Assembly: GCA_034509925.1 (NCBI GenBank)
Contig: CM067527.1
Location: 8,622,001-8,686,000 of the forward strand
Reading direction: 5' to 3'
DNA length: 64,000 bases
Source: Hirudinaria manillensis
Taxonomy: Eukaryota > Annelida > Clitellata > Hirudinida > Hirudinidae
Shown here: positions 52,148 through 62,407 of the stretch, in pieces
Position numbering within the stretch: position 1 is the first letter of the stretch
How the letters are laid out: every line of letters starts with the position of its first letter
Translations under genes and position numbers: made by a program
Notes under the pieces: generated by a model
What the model saw: only the letters and a program-made list of their open reading frames with translations
Told to the model about the DNA's origin: nothing
Database searches by the model: none

Positions 52148-54930
52148 GTGAGAATTAGCGCCTCGTGCGTGTTGGCGGATTGTTTTTGCGTGTGCCCTTA
52201 AGCCGGTTTTGCGAGTGTAGCAGACTTTTACTTATTATAAATTAGATATATTTCTACTCGTCTCATTGGGAGCTTTCAAAATATACCACTTTCACTTACA
52301 TGGGCTCTCATTATCCAGACCTTCGTTGTATTTACATTTCTTCTCGGCCAACAGCTTGCTAAACCTCAGCCTACTTCACAAATGAAGATGTATGATCGCA
52401 CACAACTTCTCAATCTGAACTATGGGAGGAAACGTCTTGACAGAGCTATACGAAAGTCGTTGTTCTACCTCCGGATCTGGCGACCGAAGAACTGGCTTCC
52501 ACGCATATCCCTCGCCAAACACCGATTATGAAAGACCAGAACGTTATTCTTAGAATGGGATGTCTGAACATGCGATCGATAAGGAAAAAGTTTGATGCCC
52601 TCTTGGATATTATGGCTGCTGGCAAAGTCAATGTGCTGTCGGCGATTGAGACCTGGCATGATGAAGGTTCCTTGGCAATTAATCAACTACGAGCTTGAGG
52701 CTACTCGGTCATTGATCGCCCGAGACCTCGTGTAGGTCCTGCCCAGAGGTCCCTGAAGACGAACCATGGTGGTCTAGCTATACTGTCCTTCCCTTCAGTA
52801 AAACTGCAGCAGCAAAACCTCTGTTTCAACCCAACTGCCTTCGAATCTCTTACCGTCCACATAAACAAAGACGTCAAACACATAAACCTATTGACAATAT
52901 ACAGGACTGGAAACTTAGAGACTCTCTTTTTCTCAGAACTCTCGGAGCTACTGCATCGTTTTGTCAATGGCTCCCCGACACTGTCTGGGGACACAAATAT
53001 CCACCTCGAAAAGACTGATGATTTGAACAGCCTGTTCTTCAGTAATCTCATTTCATCTTTCGGCCTCAGACAGATTGTTGCCGGCCCCACCCATGACTGC
53101 GGTGGAACCCTGGACATTGTCCTTGAGAGGGACGATGATGGCTTACCTGTTACGGCTGTCGAGAAGTTGGAAAGTGGTCTTTCTGACCACAAACTTCTAA
53201 TATGGATGACTTCGTCCTCAGTCCCTCGTCACATACCAGATGCAAATAAGGTCAGGCTCTGGAGGAATTTTGACATGCCTCTCTTCGAACAACTTCTCAG
53301 CACCTCTCCTTTGACCAACCCAGAGACATGGACCTCCATGGATATTGATTGCCTGGCTGATCTTTACTATGACACTCTCAATGAGGTGGTTGAGAGGTCT
53401 CTCTCCTATCGACGCCACGCTTCTACAAATACAGACAGCCATGGTTTGACGCTGAGTGCATGAGAGTGAAATCACACCTGACTCGACTCAGAAGACGGCG
53501 CGCCAGCACCGACATCATCAGGGCTTGTGCCCGCTCGTATGCTGCTCTGCTACATCAAAAGCGTCGAAACTACTATGCCAGGCGCATAGCAGAGGTGCGC
53601 CATCCTGCCAGAAGATGGAAGCTCATCGGAGATGCTACTGGTCTAGGCAGCGTCACAAACAGATTGGCTGCTCCGTCCCCTCCAGTCTACCGCGAGTACC
53701 TTGATGGAAAACTGACTGCCATCCGCTCAGCCACGAGCGATGTTCCGCCACCTCACTTCCTTCCCTGTGTCACAGGTTCGGAGTTGCAGCAATTTCAGCC
53801 AACCTCCATAGACGAGATCCAGAAGCTCATCAACTCCCTCCCCCACAAGCAGTCAGGACTTGATCCAATACCCACTTGGTTGCTGAAGGTCTCGCATGTT
53901 CTTGCTCCATTCATCATTCACCTGTTCAACAAATCCTTGTTCCTGGGCCAAGTTCCCCACTCCTTCAAGATGGCACAAGTTCAGCCATACTTAAGAAGCC
54001 CACCCTCAACCTGCAGGCGCCTTCGTCGTACCGCCCAATATCGAACCTAAGCGTCATTTCAAAGCTTCTCGAACGACTCATACTTAGATGCCTCCTGTTC
54101 TACCTCAACAGCAATATACTCTTTCCCATCACACAGTCTGCCTATTGACCGCATCACTCCACTGAAACCGCTATATTGAAGGTTGTGTCTGACATACGCA
54201 TGGCACTCGATGCAGGTCAGGTCTCCCTCCTCCTTCTGCTGGACATGTCAGCGGCCTTTGACACCGTTGACCATGACATCCTCAAAGCCAGTTTGGACGA
54301 AACATTTGGAGTTCGTCACAATGCACTGCAGTGGTTCAGAAATTATTTGTCGGAACGACATGAGACAATAGTGTCGTCACAATCTGTTAGTGCCATCCAT
54401 CTTGTGCAATCAGGCGTTCCCCAGGGATCAGTCTTAGGACCAACATTGTTCACACTATACGTGGCTGACATTGAAAGCATCATCTCCAAACATAGACTTT
54501 TCAGTCATCAGTATGCCGATGACATTCAGATCTACGGCAACTCCAAACTTGATGATGCCTCGCATGGTCTCATGGTCTCGCAGCGTCAGGCAGGGTGATT
54601 GGGCCTTCTATGTCGCCACTCCTGTGATCTGGAACCTGCTTCCTCCGAACATTCACCTGGCTCAGTCGTCAGAAGCCTTCAAATCCGGACTGAAAACCCA
54701 TCTATTTGCGACCTCATATCAATAATTCTTTAATCCATAGTTTGTCTTTTTTCCCTGTCTCTATTATTTTATTTTATTCCATTCTGTTCACTCACTTTTA
54801 TTTTAACCTTATCTTATTTTATTTTTTATTTTATATTTCATAGACTGCAAATTTGTGAGCTTTTGTCGCCGTGCCTTTACATCCCTTCGGGATTACATCG
54901 AGCACGTAAAATATCAGATAAATAAATGTA
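52148..54930 (+). mobile_element. CR1/L2-like LINE, near full length, defective
   Basis: Insertion bounded by AATTT on both sides (52143-52147, 54931-54935) inside an older LINE 3' end. The GC-richer 5' leader is 52150-52230. The endonuclease lies at 52550-53220: RMGCLNMRSI, IETWHDEG, LSGDTNIHLEKTDD (the usual G-D-F-N changed to G-D-T-N), GPTHDCGGTLDIVL and LSDHKLL. An in-frame stop at 52698 lies in the endonuclease. RT in several frames: SGLDPIPTWLLK (about 53850), LLDMSAAFDTVDHDI (54240), GVPQGSVLGPTLF (54415) and SHQYADDIQIYG (54505). An internal deletion after 54590 removes the rest of RT before the C-terminal WNLLPPNIHLA (54630). The 3' end carries ACATCCCTTCGGGATTAC, a stem-loop typical of this clade. 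It is a different subfamily from the 15.5-kb LINE. Confidence 0.85.
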
Positions 54931-55319
54931 AATTTAATATTCACCTCATCTATTTTTTACTTCAATTACTAAAGTAATTAATCACATAGGACATCTGCCA
55001 GCAGGAATCTTCCGTTTCCTTTCAATCTTTTCCTTTAAAGAAATGATGCTTGAAACTTTCCATTTTGGTAAGAGTACAGGTGAAAGTCAAATAAAGATGT
55101 AGAAACTACATCATTTTAAAGTTACTTTAATCCATACTAGTACAATACAATTTGACACTTATTTACAATGCACCTGTCAAAATTGACTAAGAGGGTTTAC
55201 AGAAAATTGATCGAGCAGAAAATTCATCCCCGGAAAATTCATCACGCTAGCAATGTGCGTTTGACAAATGCAAAGAGAAACATAATTAATTATAACATAG
55301 ATTGCTAATAAAATGTTTT
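54931..55319. other. Right half of interrupted LINE 3' remnant, then spacer
   Basis: 54931-55110 parallels 46870-47030 (TTAATATTCACC, then CATCTGCCAGCAGGAATCTT). The remainder is featureless. Confidence 0.45.
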
Positions 55320-55775
55320 TATAGGTGCCCCATGTTATCCCATTTTCCCTTAACTCGAATCCACTGTTAACTGAATTGGTTATTCCAAAGGAGTTTCAAG
55401 ACACTCACAAAGGAACTAAGTTCTTGATTTCCTACATAAGCAAAAGTTCCGAGAGAATGCTGATTTTCGCTGATTTGCCAATGGGATTGGATGATCTCTC
55501 TGGCATGGCCGAAAACCACCCCGATTCCCACGTCATCTCTGTAATTGCTACGAGGATGGCTTGACTGCTTCGCCTAAAACTAGCAATTCCTGTGAGGGTT
55601 GGCATAGGGCCTTTAATGAGCCTGTTGGAGCAAAACATCCATCCATATGAAAATTTATCCAAGTTCTGAGAAAAGAACAGGTCCTTAATGAGGGCAAGTT
55701 GGAACAACATGTAGCAGGCATCAATGTAACCTTTCCGATCAAATGTTATCGAGATGCCCCTCTCAGAATACAAAA
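55320..55775. other. Unassigned open segment on both strands
   Basis: The plus strand is open at 55325-55564 after an acceptor-like TTTTTATAG (TELVIPKEFQDTHKGTKFLI, then LIFADLPMGLDDLSGMAENH). The minus strand is open at 55773-55432 (113 codons). Base composition is more balanced than the flanks, suggesting former coding DNA. I do not recognise either reading. It may be retroelement sequence, given the LINE fragment just to the right. Confidence 0.3.
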
Positions 55776-55905
55776 TATGATAAAAGAGTATGATAAAAGA
55801 AACATCATTGACTATTTGAGGGGCTTGGCTTATAATTTCAATTATTAATTAAGTCATGTTTTAAATCAAATGTTTAAATATGCATGTTGTCTTAGTCTAT
55901 TAAAA

Positions 55906-56100
55906 ATGTTCATCCTCGTTTGGTAACCACAATTTAGTTTTGAAGTAGCGGGACAATGAATCCCCACAATATCCGAGGAGACTGTGAAGAGCCTAGGAAG
56001 GATATTCAACGACTCGCTTACAAGAGCGTGAAGAACGCCATAATCACTCAAACTAGTAAGGGGCCCCAACCTTCAAAGTGCTGAAGGCTGCATTCAAAGG
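55906..56100 (+). pseudogene. LINE fragment (NPTISEE-VKSLGRIF type)
   Basis: The plus strand reads PTISEETVKSLGRIFNDSLT, then VKNAIITQTSKG in a shifted frame. This wording is characteristic of the region after the RT domain in a multicopy invertebrate LINE, probably the same restriction-endonuclease-type family as 758-2590. Very short. Confidence 0.4.
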
Positions 56101-56904
56101 TCTTAAGACTACTTGGGCAGTGCACAAATCATAACTTTGAAAAATCACAAATGAGCATAAAAATAATCTATTAATCTTCATTTACAGTGTAACAAACACA
56201 TTGTTTAAATCTGTAATAGATCTTATAATTTATGCAAATAAAAATGTAACTGTGTTTTTGTGTCTTATTATTTTTCTGTGAAAGTTCTTCACCTATTACT
56301 TTGAAATTTTGACACAACATTGACTCAATTAGAGGAGTGTTTTTATAGACACTTCACACAGATGTCACAAATGTGATAAGTAAAAATGTGATTTTCTGGA
56401 AGACCTTGCCAACCATTGGAAAAAAAGATTAACATGTAAATTTTTGTTAAAATAATAAAATCAAATCATGTTATTACATGATTATATTATGTTCATATAT
56501 TTGGTTTGTTTCTTCTAGAAACAGTATAACAGTATCGGTACAACATCAATCTAAGCAACCCAATTCAATGCAGTGGTCTTCATAACATTAAGTGGACCAC
56601 ATTTTTGCCAAAACTTTCGTAAATATTAATTTTATGATATTAAATTTGGCTATATAATTTAAATACTAGTGTGAAATCTTATTATAAAGTTAGAAATTAT
56701 TACACATTTTGCCAAAATGTTCATATCTTTAAGAGGTATGTCCTAAATTTGCATAATTAATTTATTGGGGGTGTATTAGAGGAAATGATTATTATTTTAT
56801 TAGATATGCATAAGCACATCAATTAGAACAAATTAAAAGTTTTATTTGACTTCTAAGAGCATGGAAAAAGAATCACATATTATGGGGTTATAAAAAAGTA
56901 AATT
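56101..56904. other. AT-rich spacer
   Basis: Nothing recognised. Confidence 0.4.
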
Positions 56905-57240
56905 ACAGTCAAATCTTGCTACTATGCCAATTTTGCTCGGTCCTAACAAAATTCAATATAAAATAAATTTACTATGCCACCCCAACTCTCGCTACTATGC
57001 CATCAGGGTTCTGACAATGTTTATCTAACTCACGAAGTTAAGGACACATTCCCAGATGGGGAAGTAATTTAGAGACATTACATTGTATTTTTAAGATTTG
57101 ATCAGGTTAACACTTTTCCAGGACTTGTTGGTAAGGGATGATTAAGGAAGGTGATGGAACATTCCATTGAATTTTATTGGTCGAATGATCAAAGTTGACC
57201 GGGAGAGGAATGAGAGTGAGATTTTAGGTGAGAGCAAAAT
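56905..57240 (+). mobile_element. Tigger-like element left end, copy 3
   Basis: Starts CAGTCAAATCTTGCTACTAT directly after TA (56904-56905), the target dinucleotide of Tigger/pogo elements. It is followed by ATGCCA-rich subterminal repeats (CTCGCTACTATGCCATCAGG) and the body shared with copy 2 at 5257-5560. Truncated on the right. This is the clearest terminal repeat of the family in the window. Confidence 0.65.
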
Positions 57241-57249
57241 ATTAAAATA

Positions 57250-57550
57250 CAAGATCGTTCAGAGTTTTTTTTCTTCCATTTACTGACTGCCATTAGAATT
57301 TACTGAATTTGCAAGTAATCCACATACATTTTCAATTGGATTTTTGTCTGGAGACCACTTCCAAAAACTGAGATTCTTCAACAAAAATAACCTTTTTTGA
57401 TTTTGATATATTTCTAAAAACCATAATTTATAAAAGATAATCTTATCCCTTTGAAATTCATTATAAATGATGGGATAGGAGGAACTTGTTTAGAATTTAA
57501 ACACATTTTGAGGAATTCTGTTTCCTCTCTAAGACCACCAGATCTGGTGA
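57250..57550 (-). pseudogene. Tc1/mariner transposase C-terminal relic
   Basis: The minus strand reads FWKWSPDKNPIENVCGLLAN at about 57360-57300, corresponding to the 'W-S-P-D-L-N-P-I-E-N' block holding the last acidic catalytic residue of Tc1 transposases. Upstream, weaker similarity with stops runs to 57550. It adjoins the truncated Tigger copy. Confidence 0.6.
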
Positions 57551-59225
57551 AACAAGAAAAGAAAAGGTAGCCAAGATAATGATGGATCCACCTTCAAAAT
57601 TTCTCTTTAAAAATGATTTTGGAAGACATCTGAGAAATATCTACTTCAAATATCATCTGACAACATCTCTGGAATATTCAACTACTTTTAAAATGTCAGA
57701 AAAAGAGAAATTTAGCCCATTTAATGCCTTTATTTGTTCTTTTTCTATTTCACTAAGAAATATTCCAGAACCCACTTATAATAAGTCTAACAAACTTTTT
57801 CTAAATAAAATAATTATCCATCAGGCTTTATATGTAGAACCTTATCATAGTAGCCACAAGTTATGAATGCTGAAATAAAATGTTATTTCCTAAAGAGGAA
57901 GAGACACCATCCTTTGAAACATTAAAGGGATTTTTCCATAGAAATTCATTCATATTCAAATTTTACTTCACAAAACTAATGAAATTTTATTAAGTAAGAA
58001 TAAATAACTGAAACTTTGAGCAAATACATACTACAGTTTCACTGATAACTTGACAAAATGTTAAACTTTACTCCCTGTCGCAATCTTTTGACACACACTG
58101 CCGTAAAACCAAAACTGTAAGCAAATTAATAACATCTTAATAGTGCTAGAAAAAGTATTATATCAGTCTACATCTGTTATGATAATATTCATTTAAAAAG
58201 ACATTTCTATGCTCAATATGAGAAGGCATACATAATATCCTTACAGGATATAAATAATTCAATTCAGAAAGGGGGTTGCATACCAGGATGTGCAGAACAC
58301 ACCACAATGATATGGGAAGCAATCCAGCAGGCAAAGAAGAGCCACCAAAATCCATAAGTCGTCTGGCTTGACCTTGCAAACTCATATGGGTCAGTACCTT
58401 TCTAACTCCTCTGGAAGATGCTGGAAGATCATCATGTACCAAGACCCATGATTTCTACACTCCTATTTCAGCAGGTTCACCATGAGGTTTTCAACAGCAG
58501 CATTTACAACACGGTGGATACTGCTCTAAGTGGGAATTGCTATGTGTTGAGCCATTTCCCCGTGTCTATTTGTGTTGGCAATGTATGTTCTACTGAATGT
58601 AGCAGGCTCCAGGGCATCCATTGGCTGGATTTTTTACTCTTTATGTCTTTTATGCTTTATGTCTTCAGTTTGTGGACAGCACCACTTTAGTCATAAATAG
58701 GAGGCAGACAGTTCAGAAGTCTAGACAAACTGAACAATCCACTAGAATGGTGCTAGAGTGGACCAATAGCATGGTTTGAAGCCTCCTACAAGGTCGGCGC
58801 AAGGCTTACATAAGAGAAGAATCCAAAGGCCTGGTCTCAGTTTGCAGAGTTGTTTTGTCGGTACAAGAGGGACAAGAAAGTCTGACGAGAAGGAGAACTG
58901 AAGGGCAACAACTCAAGGATCTAGCAGGGACACCTGACTTATAGGTCGGATGCTGCCCAACACCAGAGAACGTAAGATCAGGGCCAAAATGCTTAAAGAC
59001 AGGGTCACTCCTCTGAGGATTCCCTGCTGGTGCTCCAATGATGGAGTTTCTATTTCTAACAAAAAATTGTAGAAGAATTTAAATTTGTCAGTGTTTAACA
59101 AAAAACTTTACTCAAAATAAAATAAAACATTGTTCTTTTGTTGAAAATAGAACCTTTACATTTACTTTTCATTTTATATGATGTTCTTGATTCATTTTCC
59201 TAGAGGCATTCCAAATTTTCTCTTT
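57551..59225. other. Intergenic, unassigned relics
   Basis: Open frames at 57579-57866, 58158-58442 (minus) and 58418-58690 are not matched to any family. 58700-58900 has wording reminiscent of a retroelement gag (PKAWSQFAELFCRYKRDKK) but is too short to call. Confidence 0.25.
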
Positions 59226-60057
59226 TAATTCTTTATAACTGTCATACTGGTACCTATTGCTATAAACGGCTCAGGAAAGAATATCCAGGAGAGAAAGCTA
59301 TTAATGTTTCTGTAGTTCATGTAAAAAGGTTATCATCACCCCATGTCTGTTTTCCAAAGAACCAATAAAGGAGATAAAAGAAGACAAGAAACCTAGATAT
59401 AGTTGAAGATAAGTTTACTGAGAAGGAAGCAGTCTTTGCCAGAATCTACAATGACATCCTAGTCATCTGAAATGGCTGCTGGAATAGATCAAACATAAAT
59501 CAGGATGACATACCTATGAGATTAGATTTAAAAGTGGAAGTCGGCAAGATTCAACAAAACATGCGAATCAACCATGGAAGGAAGTAACAAATGATTTATT
59601 CCAGTTAATGCATGAAACCTGCCATTCCTTCCACCTTTATGGCCCAAGGGGGCTACATCTGAAGGAGCAAACATCCCTGAGCCACCTGAAGTGTCAGAGA
59701 TAGAAGAGGAGCACAACAGTAGTCCAACATTTCCAGAGATAAGATCTACAAGAAACCATCGAAAATACAAGAAAATGTATCCCCAGGGGGAAAAGTACCT
59801 CATCATTTAGAGAAGGGAGTTGTTGTAGGGAAAACATCATTAGACCTATATTTTAATTAGATCTATATTTAATTAGATTTAATTAATCTAATAACCATAG
59901 ATCTAATAAGATAGAAGAGACAACTTCCCATTTCTGTTTAGGTAGTGCTCTAGAGTTTTAGTTGGATGTAAAGCACATCAGACTATAACTGCAAAGTATA
60001 TATATTTGTAATAAAACCTGAATCAAATTAAGACCTGTTCATTGATTTATTATACAG
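59226..60057 (+). mobile_element. Gypsy pol end and 3' LTR remnant
   Basis: 59230-59810 contains short retroelement-like pieces (VVHVKRLSSPHVCF; then RSTRNHRKYKKMYPQGEKYL and a stop). The last resembles the extreme C-terminus of the copy B integrase frame (RRLEMDPQRKKYLIV). A purine tract AGAGAAGGGAG follows at about 59808. It is followed by a probable LTR at about 59823-60057, from TGTAGGGAAAAC to TTATTATACA, with AATAAAACC at about 60010. No 5' LTR was found. Confidence 0.45.
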
Positions 60058-60670
60058 GAACATAAAGTTAGAAAAAAGTCATAACACTATTGAACAATTC
60101 TCTAAAGAATCTGAGGAGACTATGGAAGGATAATTTTAGACACAAGTTCATTGGGATGAAGGAACAAGTGATCTGAATTCATAAATTCTGGACCGTCAAT
60201 CAAGATTTCTGCAGAGAATAGAAAAGGAGGTCACAATATTTATTTACAACATATACTATTTGGTTTTTGGCTGCCCACATATGAATATTGTAATTAGCTA
60301 TCTATCAAGTTCCACCACATGCTTGAACAAACATTAGAAATAGAAAAAATCCCAGACTTTGATAGAAAGAGACTCAAATAGCAAAAACCCCATGAAACAG
60401 CATCAAAACTTATTGATGGAATAACACTGCTACTGAAATTTTGTGGCCCTAGAAATGTTGGTTCTTAAACCCAAATTATTGGCACTAAACATTTGATGGG
60501 ATTAAGCAAAAGGTTAACAAATAAAGTCAATAGGTCACATTCAAAGATACATTTACCTATTACATAGCAAAGTCATCATCACTATTTCCAATCATGTTAA
60601 ATCATTACAAAAAAGTGAAAGTAATCGATAACATTTCTTGAATGGAGTTTGAAAGATTTCAGAATTCATG
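60058..60670. other. Spacer with weak plus-strand coding trace
   Basis: 60330-60460 reads IEKIPDFDRKRLK, then KPHETASKLIDGITLLLKF, which looks like decayed coding sequence but is unmatched. Otherwise AT-rich. Confidence 0.25.
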
Positions 60671-60877
60671 CTAAACAATCTTTCCTATAGCCAACAAAAC
60701 ATCAACAAAAAGCCAACCTTTACAGATTTCTGGAGTGTAAACTGGCTTCTTGAATAGCAAATCAAATCGATAAGGCCCTTTTACAACGAAAACAAAGCAA
60801 TCGATAAAATATAGAAAGTCCATGTCCCCTCTTAGGCGCTGATCACATGGGCCGGGAACAAATCGTACTTTACGCAC
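60671..60877 (-). CDS. Candidate first exon, function unknown
   Basis: 68 codons from ATG at 60877 (MRKVRFVPGPCDQRLRGDMD, then PYRFDLLFKKPVYTPEICKG). Base composition is richer in G+C than its surroundings. Donor-like GT sites lie near the PEI-C-KG codons (about 60725). No partner exon or family could be identified, so this is only a candidate. Confidence 0.25.
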   Translation of the reverse strand: MRKVRFVPGPCDQRLRGDMDFLYFIDCFVFVVKGPYRFDLLFKKPVYTPEICKGWLFVDVLLAIGKIV

Positions 60878-61962
60878 ATACTACACTTATGCTTATGACC
60901 CCGAAATTCTTGAAGGTGGTAAACATTACATAAACGTGCCAGTGAGCTTATAAACCATCCGTGTACTGATATCATCTATCTCACATTATAACCATCGGGG
61001 AGCCTCGTATCACGGAAGTTTGCAATGACTAAAATTAATAATGATAATGAAACCTCTCTTTTCCCTCCAAAACAACAAATTTTTATAGTGTAAATAATGT
61101 ATGCTTAAAAAATGCAATACTGTATTAATTTATCTGTTAATAAAAAATGTGATTTTCGCATTTGAGAAATAAATACAAATTTTTTAAAATTTTACTGGGC
61201 TCAAAAAAAAAGAACTGTATGCTTTTTTTTCCGCTGTTATCAGCTGGCATTTCCCTAACCCTTGGATGCCCAAAGTTTGTCTTTTTTAAATCCTGGAATT
61301 TGTTTTTGAAATTTTGTCACGAATTTTTGCGGAAATGATCTTCAGCATGTCTATAACATCATACAATATTTTTGGGCAAAAGTGAAACGCTTTTTTTTTA
61401 ACGAACGTTCAAAAAATCCCCCGTTGGGCATTATTGTCACGGACACGCACGTTCGCAAACATTAGATTTTTTCATAACAATTACTATATTATGTATGATA
61501 ACATATAAAATACCATTATATCCAGTAAAATATAATATAAACAAAGCATGCATTTTTTTATGAAAATAACATGCCAAATAAAATAAGCCACAACATTAGA
61601 CTAATTATTGCGTAGATTTCCGCTTATTGTAAAATAATGTTGTTAAGCTGGTCAATAGTGATGATTTCATGTCGTGGGAAATTCAAACGAACAACGTTCC
61701 CATGGTAACTATGGTAACAATTATATATCAAGGAAATTACTCTAATTTTAGCATGCCATGTAAATGGTGTCCATAAAATTATTTATAAAATTTGGTTAAA
61801 TATTAATGTCGCATTAAGAATTATCAAAAAAATGTTTCTGAGGGACCAAAAGAGATAGGAATTTGACGATAAAATTTATTTTGTTTGAACAAAAATTAAT
61901 TCAATATGAAATTATATTTCCTTGTCTCTATTTCAAAACATCTGTTAATCATAAATAAAATT
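60878..61962. other. Intergenic AT-rich sequence
   Basis: No feature recognised. Confidence 0.4.
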
Positions 61963-62018
61963 AATCTTTTCGGTGGCGTTGAGGTCCTGTGACTCGGAGT
62001 TACGCCACCATAAAGATT
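61963..62018 (+). other. Strong imperfect hairpin followed by T run
   Basis: AATCTTT-TC-GGTGGCGT pairs with ACGCCACC-AT-AAAGATT: eight plus seven base pairs around a 2x2 internal loop, with a 22-base apical loop (TGAGGTCCTGTGACTCGGAGTT). A run of nine or more T follows at 62021. G+C is high for the region. This could be a small-RNA hairpin, an RNA polymerase III terminator context, or the core of a small inverted-repeat element. The lachesin-like stop codon lies 390 bp to the right, so it may also lie in that gene's 3' UTR, in antisense orientation. Confidence 0.5.
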
Positions 62019-62407
62019 GTCTTTTTTTTTTATTTGAATTGATTTTGATTTTTTGTGTCCAATTTCATCTCACAATACCCCAAAATCCGACCCCGTTACA
62101 TCGTCGCTAACGTCGTCGAGGCACAAGCTAGAAAGCCGAAATTCTTTCAATCTGGTTTCTGAACCTCACCCCCAGCTCTAACTCCCCACTTGCCTTTTAT
62201 ACAGGCATAATTAACAACCTGAGACAATAGGAGACTCAGTTGAGCCCACGTCCAGCTTACATGCTAGATTTCCAAGATTATAATAAGGTTAAAACCAATA
62301 AATTGTAAAGATTCGGATAATTGTTAATATTTATTTTACATTAATAAATCTCATTACTTAGCTAATTATTTAATATGAAATTACATGAGAATTTTAATAA
62401 TATCTAA

